A stretch of DNA of 64,000 nt, taken from NCBI GenBank assembly GCA_965248255.1, contig CBDFIW010000004.1, positions 310,001 through 374,000 of the forward strand, given 5' to 3'. Below the pieces are notes generated by a model, which had not been told where the DNA came from, made no database searches, and was given only the letters and a program-made list of their open reading frames with translations. A program made the translations under genes and the position numbers. Below, in pieces: positions 54,537 to 63,272 of the stretch. How positions within the stretch are numbered: position 1 is the first letter of the stretch; every line of letters begins with the position of its first letter. This DNA comes from JAKZVK01 sp965248255. Lineage in GTDB: Bacteria > Acidobacteriota > Terriglobia > Bryobacterales > UBA6623.

Positions 54537-55541
54537 ATGCCCGCAACGCTGCCCACGATGACCATTGCCCCTACTCCCGTTCACCGGGATCGCTTCACCG
54601 GCAAGGCTGCCTGGATCAAGACCGGCTTCCGGAGTCCCGATGACTGGACTTACGACCTGAGTCCGGAAACCATAGCCGAACTCGCCCAAGCCGTTGAGGC
54701 CCTGCGTGCGAACGGCAAAGAGCTGTCGACGCTGAGCAGCGGCGATTTTGCACTGCCTTGTTTTGCCGGCGAGGCCGTGGCCCTGCGTAAGGAACTGCTG
54801 CAAGGGCGTGGTTTCGTCGTCATCAAGGGACTGCCGATGGACCGCTACACCAACGAGGAAGCGGCGATGGCCTATTGGGGGCTCGGCTCTCACCTGGGCG
54901 CACCCATGGTGCAGAACGTGCGCGGTGACCGTCTGTACGCCGTGCGCGACGAGGGATACAAGATGGGTGCGGACTACGGCGGCACCGGCGTGCGCTTTTC
55001 GAAGACGACCGAGGATCTGCGCTTCCACACCGATTCGGCGCCCGCCTTGGCCGGATCGACGCCGGACCTAGTCGGCTTACTGTGTTTGCAGGCGGCCAAG
55101 TCCGGCGGCGAGACGGCGCTGATCAGCGCCAAGGCCGTCCACAACGTGCTGCTCGACGAGCGTCCTGATGACCTTGCCCTCCTCTACCGCACCTTTCATC
55201 ACGACCGCACGTCGGAGCTGCGTCCCGGGGAGGCCCCAACGCTGTCCGCGCCCATCTTCCGGTTCGATGAGGACCTGACGGCGCGCTACATGCGTTTCTA
55301 CCTCGACAAGGGACATGAGACGGCGGAGTCGCCGCTTGGCCCCGACGTCGTTGGTGCGTTGGATGCCCTCGACGAGGTGATGAGCCGTCCGGAGCTGCAG
55401 ATTACCTTCGACATGCAGCGTGGCGACATCCAGTGGTTGAACAACCGCTTTATCCTGCACAGCCGAACCTCGTTTGAGGACCATCCCGAGCCGGAACGTC
55501 GCCGCCATTACGTGCGGTTGTGGTTGAGCTTTGCAGGTTAG
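54537..55541 (+). CDS. TauD/TfdA-family Fe(II)/2-oxoglutarate dioxygenase
   Basis: A 334-residue oxygenase. The iron ligands are His164 and Asp166 (RFHTDSAPALAGS) and the distal His308 (RFILHSRTSFEDH), and a conserved Arg (RRHYVRLWLSF) would bind 2-oxoglutarate. The family hydroxylates small substrates such as taurine, 2,4-D or amino-acid derivatives. No signal peptide is seen, so it acts in the cytoplasm. The ATG at 54537 is used; a TTG lies two codons earlier. The substrate is unknown. Confidence 0.87.
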   Translation: MPATLPTMTIAPTPVHRDRFTGKAAWIKTGFRSPDDWTYDLSPETIAELAQAVEALRANGKELSTLSSGDFALPCFAGEAVALRKELLQGRGFVVIKGLPMDRYTNEEAAMAYWGLGSHLGAPMVQNVRGDRLYAVRDEGYKMGADYGGTGVRFSKTTEDLRFHTDSAPALAGSTPDLVGLLCLQAAKSGGETALISAKAVHNVLLDERPDDLALLYRTFHHDRTSELRPGEAPTLSAPIFRFDEDLTARYMRFYLDKGHETAESPLGPDVVGALDALDEVMSRPELQITFDMQRGDIQWLNNRFILHSRTSFEDHPEPERRRHYVRLWLSFAG

Positions 55542-55786
55542 GAACGCTTTGCTGTTTCTCGCAAAGGCGCAAAGCAACGCAAAGATCGCAAAGAGTGTTG
55601 GGTGTTGCTTGAGCACCGTTGAGGTCGAAGTGAGCCGGCGGCCCAGGTGCCGGAGGTGCCGGTCGATTGGGTGCGGCGTTTTTCTGCTCGCGGTGTAGCG
55701 TCAACGCTCCCTGACGGTCGCGGCTCGGCTGGGGAGGCGTGCGTTATTATGCGTTCGTACTGCCACGAAACTGCTTCGGAGGAAAC

Positions 55787-56827
55787 ATGTACCACGTCAG
55801 ATTCGCCGTCGTTGCGGCCGCTATCACTTTGCTCTCGCCCGCTGCCTACGCCGAGACCCGCACCATCATCCCCGACGTGTACTACGCCGCCTTTTCGTTC
55901 GCTCATGAACCGGTAGGGCGCATCAAGCCGGGAGATACGGTCAACACCACGCTGCTCGACTCGCGCGGGCACGACAAGACCGGCAAGCTGGTGATCTACG
56001 CCGACAATGTGCTGACCGGTCCGTTCTATGTCGAGGGCGCCGAGCCGGGGGACACGCTGGTGGTCTACTTCGACAAGGTCCGCCTCAACCGCGACTGGGG
56101 ATGGAACGGCGTGCGGGTCGGCCTGAGCGCGCTGTTGCCGGGCTACGTACGAAACGTCTACGACAACAACTATCTCGAAGAGTGGCTGCAGCCCGGCCGC
56201 CGCAACGCGCTGAAGTGGTACATCGACCTGGAAAAGAAGGTCACCTATCCCACGCGGCCGCTAGGCGACAAGGTGAAAATGCAATTTCCCGCGATCCCCG
56301 CGGTCGGCTGCGTCGGCGTCGCGCCGCCTAACAAGACGGCCATCACCGCCGGGCCCACCGGCCCGCACGGCGGCAACATCGACTACAACGGCATCATCGA
56401 GGGCACCACCGTCTATCTGAATATCTTCGAGCCGGGCGCGCTGTTCTTTCTGGGCGACGGCCACGCCGCACACGGCGACGGCGAGTTGCTGGGCAACGGC
56501 ACCGAGACATCGCTCGACGCGACATTCACCGTCGACGTGATCAAGAACAAGCGCATCGGCTACACGCGGCTTGAAGAGCCCGACCACATCGTCACCTTCG
56601 GCACGTTGCCCGGCCGCACTCACATGGGATTCCAGGCGGCGATTACGGAGATGATCCACTGGTTGGTGAACGACTATGGCGTCAAACCGCAGGAGGCGCA
56701 TGTGCTGTTGGGCTTGGCAGCCGAATTGAAGGTGGCCGCGTGGAACAACACCTTCCTATGCCGGGTGGCGAAGAAGTATCTGCCGGAGAGGCCGCCGGTG
56801 AAGATGCTTTCCGGGACGATGGACTAG
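55787..56827 (+). CDS. Secreted acetamidase/formamidase-family protein
   Basis: A 346-residue FmdA/AmdA-type amidase. A signal peptide (FAVVAAAITLLSPAAYAE) is followed by the beta-rich core typical of the family: VEGAEPGDTLVVYFDKVRLN, FPAIPAVGCVGVAPPN, GGNIDYNGIIEGTTVYLNIF and LFFLGDGHAAHGDGELLGNG. The enzymes release ammonia from short amides. GGAGG seven bases before the ATG supports this start. It is one of several exported C-N hydrolases in this stretch. Confidence 0.9.
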   Translation: MYHVRFAVVAAAITLLSPAAYAETRTIIPDVYYAAFSFAHEPVGRIKPGDTVNTTLLDSRGHDKTGKLVIYADNVLTGPFYVEGAEPGDTLVVYFDKVRLNRDWGWNGVRVGLSALLPGYVRNVYDNNYLEEWLQPGRRNALKWYIDLEKKVTYPTRPLGDKVKMQFPAIPAVGCVGVAPPNKTAITAGPTGPHGGNIDYNGIIEGTTVYLNIFEPGALFFLGDGHAAHGDGELLGNGTETSLDATFTVDVIKNKRIGYTRLEEPDHIVTFGTLPGRTHMGFQAAITEMIHWLVNDYGVKPQEAHVLLGLAAELKVAAWNNTFLCRVAKKYLPERPPVKMLSGTMD

Positions 56828-57120
56828 AAACCGCCGCGACCTGGAACGATCTTGAGGCGGCCGAGCAAGAAACGGAGCCCGGAACGCCAGTGACAGGTTC
56901 GCTGCTTCAGAGCCGGTAGTCGGTGGATTTACCCCTCACTGGCGTTCGAGGCTCGGCCTCCGTAGCCGAGGCTGTGCGCGTCGCTAGCAGCGTTTTGCGT
57001 GCGCGTCGCTTCGCCCTTTCGCACGTGTTACGTCGTTTCGCTTCCGACGATTCCGTATAATAGTGGCCGGTACCGGGCCCCGGACCGCATATGGCCCGTT
57101 TTTCCTCCCGGAGGTATTTC

Positions 57121-58335
57121 ATGTCGAACAGGGATGGAGATGTCACTGGACGGTCACTGGATCGTCGCAAGTTTCTTCGCGCCGGCGCGGGCGGTGTTGC
57201 GGCCACGGGGCTGTTGGGCTGCGAAGGAAGTACGACGGAGGCCGTGTCGAAGCAAGATATTCCCCCCGCCGGCCCTAAATACGACCTTGTGCGGGCCGAG
57301 GGCACGCATCGCGAGCTGGGCCGGCAACACGGCGAGCAAGCGGTCGAGTCGATCAAGATGCACATCGACTACATCGCGAGCACGCAGGACATCGCCCGCG
57401 AAGAGTTACACCGCCGGGCGCTCAAGTTCCAGCCACTGTTCGACAAGTACTGCCCTCATCTGCTCGCAGAGATCGCCGGTCTCTCCGAAGGCGCCGGCGT
57501 GCCCATGGCCGAAGCGCTGGCCTGCAACATCCGTGGCGAGCTGGGCAAAGCCGTTGACGCCGGCTGTACGACTTACGTGATCGTCGGGCAGTCGACTAAG
57601 GAAGGCGAGATCCTGGTCGGCCAGAACAGCGACATGTCGCAGCCCAACCTCGACATGGGCTACATGCTACACCTCAAGCCAAGCGGCAAGCCTCAGGTGC
57701 TGATCTGGACCTTCGGTGGCATGATCGGCTACCACGGCATGAATAGCGTCGGCGTAGCCCACTTCGCCAATTCCCTCGGCGGCGGCCCCAAAGGCCGGTT
57801 TGCCCTGCCGCACTATCCGGTCAAACGCCTGATGCTCGAATGCTCCACCGTTTACGAAGTGATGGACGTGCTGCATACCGCGCCGCTTGCGTCGAACGGC
57901 AATTACGTTCTGTGCGGCGGCGAGGGCGCCATTCTCGATGTTGAGGCCAACACCAACGGGCCGCAGATCGTCGGCGACCCACGGCAAGGCTACATCGCCC
58001 ACTCTAATCACTATCTCTGTCCGCTCTACGCCACGAAAGAGAATCACGAGGTCAGCCTGCCCGACTCGTTCCCACGGCTACGGCGAATGAACGAGATGAT
58101 CGAAGCGCAAAAGGGCTCGATTACGGTCGACCACATCAAGCGTTTCCTGAGTGACCATTCCAATGGCAAGCCAAGCATCTGCCGCCATCCCCGAACCAGC
58201 AACCTGAAGAAGGGCTTCGAGACCGCGGGCCGGACCGTCGCGTCGATGATCTCAGAGCCGGCCAAGAAACGCATGCACGTGGCGTTGGGCAACCCTTGCG
58301 ACAGTGACTACGTGACGTATTCGATGGATGCGTGA
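57121..58335 (+). CDS. Tat-exported C45-family (acyl-CoA:6-APA acyltransferase-like) hydrolase
   Basis: A 404-residue Ntn-hydrolase. The twin-arginine signal LDRRKFLRAGAGGVAATGLL is followed by GC, a possible lipobox. The nucleophile is predicted to be Cys149 in DAGCTTYVIVGQ, exposed by self-cleavage; NSDMSQPNLDMGYMLHL and GMIGYHGMNSVGVAHFANSL are further family segments. Relatives process beta-lactams or N-acyl compounds. GGAGG lies before the ATG at 57121 at good spacing. The substrate is unknown. Confidence 0.85.
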   Translation: MSNRDGDVTGRSLDRRKFLRAGAGGVAATGLLGCEGSTTEAVSKQDIPPAGPKYDLVRAEGTHRELGRQHGEQAVESIKMHIDYIASTQDIAREELHRRALKFQPLFDKYCPHLLAEIAGLSEGAGVPMAEALACNIRGELGKAVDAGCTTYVIVGQSTKEGEILVGQNSDMSQPNLDMGYMLHLKPSGKPQVLIWTFGGMIGYHGMNSVGVAHFANSLGGGPKGRFALPHYPVKRLMLECSTVYEVMDVLHTAPLASNGNYVLCGGEGAILDVEANTNGPQIVGDPRQGYIAHSNHYLCPLYATKENHEVSLPDSFPRLRRMNEMIEAQKGSITVDHIKRFLSDHSNGKPSICRHPRTSNLKKGFETAGRTVASMISEPAKKRMHVALGNPCDSDYVTYSMDA

Positions 58336-58360
58336 CCCGCGAGCCGCCCCTGATCAACTG

Positions 58361-58430
58361 CCGTGGGGGCGGACCCCCGTGTCCGCCCGCCCGCCGGGCA
58401 GACAGAAACGTAACGCTATTTGCGAAATAC
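58361..58430 (-). repeat. Dispersed bipartite repeat, copy 3 (module inverted)
   Basis: On the minus strand it reads GTATTTCGCAAATAGCGTTA then CGTTTCTGTCTGCC, like copies 1 and 2. The GC-rich module that follows (GGGCGGGCGGACACGGGGGT) is in the opposite orientation relative to theirs. It begins 26 bp after the C45 gene. Confidence 0.55.
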
Positions 58431-58873
58431 TCGACTCAGGCGGTGGCTCGTTTTCCATGAAGTGGTAGCCGATCACCTTGTTAGATATAGTTAACCTTCT
58501 TAGTATCAATATCTGAATGTCATGTACACGGTCTGTGTCCTTCATGCCAGCGTGCAACGTCACAGGCGCGACCTTTGCCGATAAGCACAGCTTGGTCCTC
58601 ATCGCGCTCAGGACCGAGACGAGGTGGCCAAGCCCGGAAAGAAGACCGCATGATAAATGAAAGAGTACCGATGTTGAAGCCATCCACCTGTGTGTGCCCG
58701 AGGTCGAAGAGATAGCCGACGGGACCCAGGACGTTCTAGAGGGTTTCTCTTGTATGGTCGCTGCTGCCGCTCACCACAACACCAGCCTTAGGAGAAAAGA
58801 CCCCTGCCATCGCCGAGACGCAGTGCAGAAGTTGGGCCACGCAGGGGTGGGCGAGAGAAGGCTGGTAGAGGTA
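58431..58873. other. Gene-poor stretch with a short echo of the SIS gene
   Basis: No intact gene. The 22 bp at 58454-58475 (starting TCCATGAAGTGGTAGCC) are identical to 59684-59705, which encode IGYHFM near the end of the GmhA-like gene. On the minus strand the surrounding frame reads KVIGYHFMENE, so this may be the last trace of a second copy. The remainder shows nothing supportable. Confidence 0.45.
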
Positions 58874-59236
58874 CTAGCTGAGTTGGATGGCTTTGACGGT
58901 GATCGAGCTACCCTTGACCTCGCCGTCGACGGTTACTTTGATGTTGTCTTTACTGCTCGTGAATCCGAGTACCTTGGCCGCCATTCTGTCACCGTCCTTG
59001 TCGAACTTCAAGAACTTGCCGTCCGCGGTGACGACGCCGTAACCGCTGCCCTTGCAATTGGGCATCAGGGCGCAGTCCTTAGTGTGCATCTTGGCGGCAC
59101 CGACGCCTTCCGTGGCCACCTTGGCCGAGCACATTTTGTCGATCAGGTAGCCTTTGACCGTCTCGGCACCGAGCGGCACCGACAGGGCTACGAACAACGT
59201 AGAGACTGTTAGGAGACTCAGCTTCACAGTTTTCAT
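58874..59236 (-). CDS. Small secreted protein, 120 aa, function unknown
   Basis: A signal peptide (LSLLTVSTLFVALSVPLGAE) is followed by about 95 residues: VKGYLIDKMCSAK, KDCALMPNCKGSGYGVV and a compact beta-rich end (GKFLKFDKDGDRM). The three mature cysteines and the spacing MCSAK...CALMPNC are characteristic of small exported proteins that I associate with Acidobacteria. No function is known to me. It is on the same strand as the sugar operon but 429 bp beyond its end. Confidence 0.7.
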   Translation of the reverse strand: MKTVKLSLLTVSTLFVALSVPLGAETVKGYLIDKMCSAKVATEGVGAAKMHTKDCALMPNCKGSGYGVVTADGKFLKFDKDGDRMAAKVLGFTSSKDNIKVTVDGEVKGSSITVKAIQLS

Positions 59237-59296
59237 CCTCGCTGGGCTGTCATACCGTGCAGGCCGGTCTGCGCCGACCGCCCTCTATTGTACTAA

Positions 59297-59441
59297 ATTA
59301 AGCAGGACATCATAGACGCAGTGGTCAATCGCATAAGGCTTAGCCCGACGAAAGCTGCAACTGCTGTGGAGTACGGTTGTCGGGACCATGAAGCGCTCGC
59401 TAGAGCGAGGCGAACAAATCGAACTGCGTGGGTTTAGGTGA
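59297..59441 (+). pseudogene. Degenerate HU/IHF gene fragment
   Basis: From an ATT at 59297 the frame reads KQDIIDAVVNRIRLSPTKAA followed by TAVE, matching the N-terminus of the intact HU at 8529 (DIVTRVVNRTGLSKTKAELA, VE). A frameshift near 59380 moves the match to TVVGTMKRSLERGEQIELRG, then FR and a TGA at 59441, where HU continues ELRGFGVFQIKPRK. Start codon, frame and the DNA-binding arm are all lost. A clear dead paralogue. Confidence 0.75.
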
Positions 59442-59664
59442 TTCGGTTTCCATTCTTGGGAGATTCCAGCGCCCTGATGGTCCTCTCAGTAAGTCGCATC
59501 TCGCCCCCCGGTTCATGAAATGTGTAACCGTCATTCCATGGTCGTGTCCGCACTGAGTCCGTACACTTGCGTGTTTCGACTGTCTCAGTGTGACAGCGAC
59601 CGTCCGCGAACGTCAACCTTAAACAACTGCTATAAAGGGGTTTATGTGAATAAGCCGTTAGTTC

Positions 59665-60228
59665 TCAGTCGGGGCATTCAACGTCCATGAAGTGGTAGCC
59701 GATCATGTGGCAAATGACCATGTGGGCATCTTCGACGCGGCCCATGTGGCTGTGGTCGACGTGCATGCTTAGATCAGCCAAGGGCCGCAGCTTGCCGCCG
59801 TCGCGTCCGCTGAGGCCGATCGTATAAACGCCGATCGAACGGGCGTATTCGACCGCGTGGATGACATTGGGAGAGTTGCCGCTTGCGCTGATCGCGATCA
59901 GCACGTCGTCGGGGTTGGCAAAGTTCTTCAGTTGCTCGACGAAGACCGCATCGTAGCTAATGTCATTGGCGTAGGCCGTGAGCGTGGAGACCGATTCGCT
60001 CAGCGCCATGATACGGAAGCGCCGACGACGACCGTAGCTGGCACCCTTCGCGATGTCGCAGGCGAAGTGATTTGCGGTGGCGGCGCTGCCGCCGTTGCCA
60101 CACACGAAGATTTGCCGCGCCTTATCGCGGGCCTGGCGCAACACGGCGATCGCTTCGTCAACCTTGTCAAGGTCGATGCGATCGAGGGCCGAGAACAGCT
60201 TGCCCTTGTATTCGGCCGGGAAACTCAT
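59665..60228 (-). CDS. SIS-domain phosphosugar isomerase (GmhA-like)
   Basis: A 187-residue protein resembling sedoheptulose-7-phosphate isomerase GmhA. The phosphate-binding SIS motifs are IFVCGNGGSAATANHFACDI and VLIAISASGNSPNVIHAVEY; the C-terminal HMGRVEDAHMVICHMIGYHF is also family-like. The ATG at 60228 overlaps the stop of the kinase gene (ATGA, 60225-60228), giving tight coupling. With the kinase it suggests synthesis of a heptose phosphate for a surface glycan or a nucleotide-activated heptose. The adenylyl- or guanylyltransferase is not in the window. Confidence 0.87.
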   Translation of the reverse strand: MSFPAEYKGKLFSALDRIDLDKVDEAIAVLRQARDKARQIFVCGNGGSAATANHFACDIAKGASYGRRRRFRIMALSESVSTLTAYANDISYDAVFVEQLKNFANPDDVLIAISASGNSPNVIHAVEYARSIGVYTIGLSGRDGGKLRPLADLSMHVDHSHMGRVEDAHMVICHMIGYHFMDVECPD

Positions 60229-61256
60229 GGCCGGGAACGCGCCGGCGAAGCGGTCCGCCGCAGGTCGCCGTTGTGCAGCGAGCGGGCCTTGGCGATCACC
60301 TCCCTGGGAGTGGCGGCGCCCGTCCCGGCCTTCGTCACGGTGATGCTCGATACGAGGTTGCCGAAACCGGCCGCCTCGCGGAAGTCTCCCGTCACCCGAA
60401 GGGCAAGGGCCATCCCGGCGGCGAAGCTGTCGCCAGCCCCACAACCATCCACGGTGCGGTCGGGCGTGACGGCCGGGATGGTCGTCCTGCCATCGTCGTC
60501 AATGAGCAGAGCCCCTCTCTTGCCACGCGTGATGATCAGCGGTTCGGTCCCGATGACCTCCCGCAAACGCTGGTAGTCGACCTTGCCGAAAAGCTTCCGA
60601 CAGGCTTCATCGGCCTCCTGGCGGTTGGCCTTGGCGATGGTATTGCGGAAACGCTCGATGCGGGTACGCGAGTCCGCGAACACCAGCTTGTGCGGGTTAC
60701 GTTCGGCGACGTCGGCGATGACCTCGCGAAAGGCGCCGGAAATGACCCCGCCGTGCTCGGTCTCCGACTGATCCGAGACGAGGATGATGTCGAACCTTTT
60801 GTAGGCCGCGTGGAAGTTTGCAATCAGTTGATCTTCGACATCGCTCGGCAGCGGCCGGTTGTTGATGAAGTCCACGCGAGGCTTGTCTTCCTTGCCGGTG
60901 CGTGCGTTGATCAGCTTGCTGTACGTAAAGGTCTGCAGTTCCGGCGAGGCGACGAGCAAGCGGTAGTCGATATTGTTTGCGGTCAGAGCACGCTCCAGCT
61001 CGAACCCAAAGCCGTCCTGCCCAATCGCACCCAATACAGCGACCCGGCCCGCGCGCAGAGAGGCCAGGTTGTTGGCCACAGTGCCTCCCGCACCGGGTGT
61101 CACCTCTGTGCGCACGATCCCCAGACGCGGAATCGCCGTCTCGCGTGAAGGGTCGGCTTCCCGGGGATCGTAGTGGCACCAACGGTCCAGGCAGATGTCG
61201 CCTACAACGAGAGCGCTGCAATCTTTGAACTCCCGAACCAGCGTCGACGGCTTCAT
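60225..61256 (-). CDS. PfkB-family sugar kinase (HldE kinase-domain-like)
   Basis: A 343-residue ribokinase-fold enzyme. SALVVGDICLDRWCHYDP at the start, TEVTPGAGGTVANNLASLRA (sugar-binding glycines) and the C-terminal catalytic motif VDGCGAGDSFAAGMALAL are as in the kinase domain of HldE (D-glycero-beta-D-manno-heptose-7-phosphate kinase). The cytidylyltransferase-like second domain of HldE is absent. It overlaps both neighbours by four bases, forming a three-gene operon. Confidence 0.87.
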   Translation of the reverse strand: MKPSTLVREFKDCSALVVGDICLDRWCHYDPREADPSRETAIPRLGIVRTEVTPGAGGTVANNLASLRAGRVAVLGAIGQDGFGFELERALTANNIDYRLLVASPELQTFTYSKLINARTGKEDKPRVDFINNRPLPSDVEDQLIANFHAAYKRFDIILVSDQSETEHGGVISGAFREVIADVAERNPHKLVFADSRTRIERFRNTIAKANRQEADEACRKLFGKVDYQRLREVIGTEPLIITRGKRGALLIDDDGRTTIPAVTPDRTVDGCGAGDSFAAGMALALRVTGDFREAAGFGNLVSSITVTKAGTGAATPREVIAKARSLHNGDLRRTASPARSRP

Positions 61257-62227
61257 GGATTTCCTCCCCTGAGAATAGCGCGTCTCAGCGCCGGAAAGGC
61301 GGCCCGGTGGTCGCCACAGATGTAGAAGCTCTCGCCGCCGTCGGCCACTGTGCGCACGAGCATCGTCTTGTGAGGACGAAAGTAGTAGCCTGGGTCGGTT
61401 TTCGGCAACTCTTTGTGATAATCGCCCTCGATGGGAACCAGGTCGAACACGGCGCTGGTGAAGCGGCGGATCTGTCGACCTCCCTGGTGCGCCACATTCC
61501 GCGCCATGGACAACGCCTTGAGATAAACTTCGGGCCCCATGATGGCGGAGCCGAAGTTGAGCATCACTCCCCCCTCGAGGGTCTCGATCGTACGCGTGAA
61601 GATCAGGAAGTCGCGATAGCTCGCCGCGCCCAGGGCGCCTCCCTCACAGTTCGGGTGCTCGTGGGTGATGTCGTAGCCGATGCCGACGTGGACCGTCACC
61701 GGGATCGACAGCTCATACGCCGCCGCGAAGATGCTCACGTCCCGGTGCGGATAGCTCTCTTCGATGATCCGCTTGCCGACGTTCTCGCCGAAGCCCAGGC
61801 CTTCATCGGCCGCTTCTCGAGCCCACTCGTTGAGCAAGCCGGTCTCTTCCCACAGGCCGAACTCGCCCGAGCGGATGTAGCGGGCCACGCTCTCGGTCGT
61901 CGAACCGATGCGGGCCAGCTCGTAGTCGTGAATCGCGCCGGCGCCGTTCATCGCAATGTGGGTGATCCAGCCACGCTTGAGAAGGTCGATCACGTGGCGC
62001 GAGACCCCCATCTTGATCACGTGGGCGCCCATCATCAAGAGACGGGCGGCGCCCCTCTCCCGTGCCTCCTGGACTTTCGCCGCGACTACAGGAAGATCAG
62101 GATGTTCGAACTCAGGCTCACCCTCGTCCAGGCGAAGCAGATAGGCCAAGTCCATGTCGTGATCCCGCTCGCTGAGCGGGCGCAGATGCAGACGACTACG
62201 GTCGAAGATTGGGTACTTGGAGGTCAT
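61253..62227 (-). CDS. Deoxyhypusine-synthase-like protein of unknown role
   Basis: A 324-residue protein without signal peptide. The central part LLMMGAHVIKMGVSRHVIDL, ITHIAMNGAGAIHDYELARI and GSTTESVARYIRSGEFGLW, with IGYDITHEHPNCEGGALGAA and MLNFGSAIMGPEVYLKALSM later, has the Rossmann-like, NAD-handling look of deoxyhypusine-synthase-like proteins, but bacteria of this type have no eIF5A substrate. The tight overlap with a sugar kinase suggests an NAD-dependent step in sugar metabolism. That function is inference. The ATG at 62227 (MTSKYPIFDRSRL) is preferred to one nine codons earlier. Confidence 0.6.
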   Translation of the reverse strand: MTSKYPIFDRSRLHLRPLSERDHDMDLAYLLRLDEGEPEFEHPDLPVVAAKVQEARERGAARLLMMGAHVIKMGVSRHVIDLLKRGWITHIAMNGAGAIHDYELARIGSTTESVARYIRSGEFGLWEETGLLNEWAREAADEGLGFGENVGKRIIEESYPHRDVSIFAAAYELSIPVTVHVGIGYDITHEHPNCEGGALGAASYRDFLIFTRTIETLEGGVMLNFGSAIMGPEVYLKALSMARNVAHQGGRQIRRFTSAVFDLVPIEGDYHKELPKTDPGYYFRPHKTMLVRTVADGGESFYICGDHRAAFPALRRAILRGGNP

Positions 62228-62317
62228 GGACAAACCTAGGATACCCGGGTTCACGAGCCGGAGGCGTCCCAGCGGCGGGAGGACGGAGCGGCGCGGCCAA
62301 GGGGGACAGCAGGTTTC

Positions 62318-63079
62318 TTACAACCGGAGCAAACGGCGCAGGTTGTCGCCGGCAACGAGCTTCTTGGTCTCCACGCTTAACTCAGCGTAGTTCATCATGC
62401 CGATCGGCAAGCTGGGGTCCCAATAAGGCATCTGGGACCCGAACAAGACGCGCTCGGCGCCGACAAGCTCGACGACTTGCTCCAACTGTCCGTAGAGCGT
62501 GTTCAGTGCATGTGTGAAGTAGAGGTTCTTATGCTTCCGCATGAGCAACGCCAACTGAGTCTGCAGACTACGGTGCGTACGCAGCAGGATCACAGGCAGA
62601 TCCGGATAGCCACTACAGATCTCGTCTACATCCTCGATGCCGTACGTGGCAGTGCCCGCCGGGCGGTAGAGCGGACTCCCTTCGAGCAAAAGAGGGGCGC
62701 GATGGCGCTGCAGACGCTCATAGAGCTTCCCGAGCAGGAAGGGCTTGATCACAACGGGCGGGTCGGAAGGGCCGTCCGATGCGAGAAAGCGTGCCGCTTT
62801 TGCGCCGGCCTCCATCATGCGATCGACTTCGTCTTCCAAGCGATCCCCGGGACCGCTCAGGGCAACGGAGAGCACCCAGCACAGCACGAGGCGGTCGGAC
62901 TTGGCTGCCTCGCTCGCACCTCTCGCATTGACGCCGTCGCGGTAGTAGAACAGGCTGTTCTCGATACCGTAGCGATCCATCTGCTTGAGTAGGGCGCCGG
63001 CGTCCGCCATCTCATCGGCAATGGGGATGCGCGATTGCCCGATCATCACATCGCAATCAAAGTAGGACCATTGCGCCAT
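62318..63079 (-). CDS. Amidohydrolase-2-like protein lacking the usual metal motif
   Basis: A 253-residue TIM-barrel protein similar to PF04909 amidohydrolases (YFDCDVMIGQSRIPIADEMA, VDEICSGYPDLPVILLRTHR, and RVLFGSQMPYWDPSLPIGMM near the end). The D-x-H-x-H motif after the first strand is replaced by F-D-C-D-V, so metal binding is doubtful. It lies 90 bp upstream of the sugar operon on the same strand and could share its promoter. The ATG at 63079 (MAQWSYF) is chosen, as the upstream extension has no family features. Confidence 0.7.
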   Translation of the reverse strand: MAQWSYFDCDVMIGQSRIPIADEMADAGALLKQMDRYGIENSLFYYRDGVNARGASEAAKSDRLVLCWVLSVALSGPGDRLEDEVDRMMEAGAKAARFLASDGPSDPPVVIKPFLLGKLYERLQRHRAPLLLEGSPLYRPAGTATYGIEDVDEICSGYPDLPVILLRTHRSLQTQLALLMRKHKNLYFTHALNTLYGQLEQVVELVGAERVLFGSQMPYWDPSLPIGMMNYAELSVETKKLVAGDNLRRLLRL

Positions 63080-63272
63080 CCGCCCGCTCCTCGCCTGGGA
63101 GTCAACCGCGGCCCAGACCGCGCGACTCCCTGATACCCGATACAGCTTAGCAGCTGTCTCACAAATACCGAAGGAAAACGCGGTAGCAAGAATAGGCGGA
63201 ATGGGGACCTCCACCGTACGCCGCAAACCCCTCGTGGTTGGGTGGGCGTATAGGTAAACGCTGCGCCGTCAC

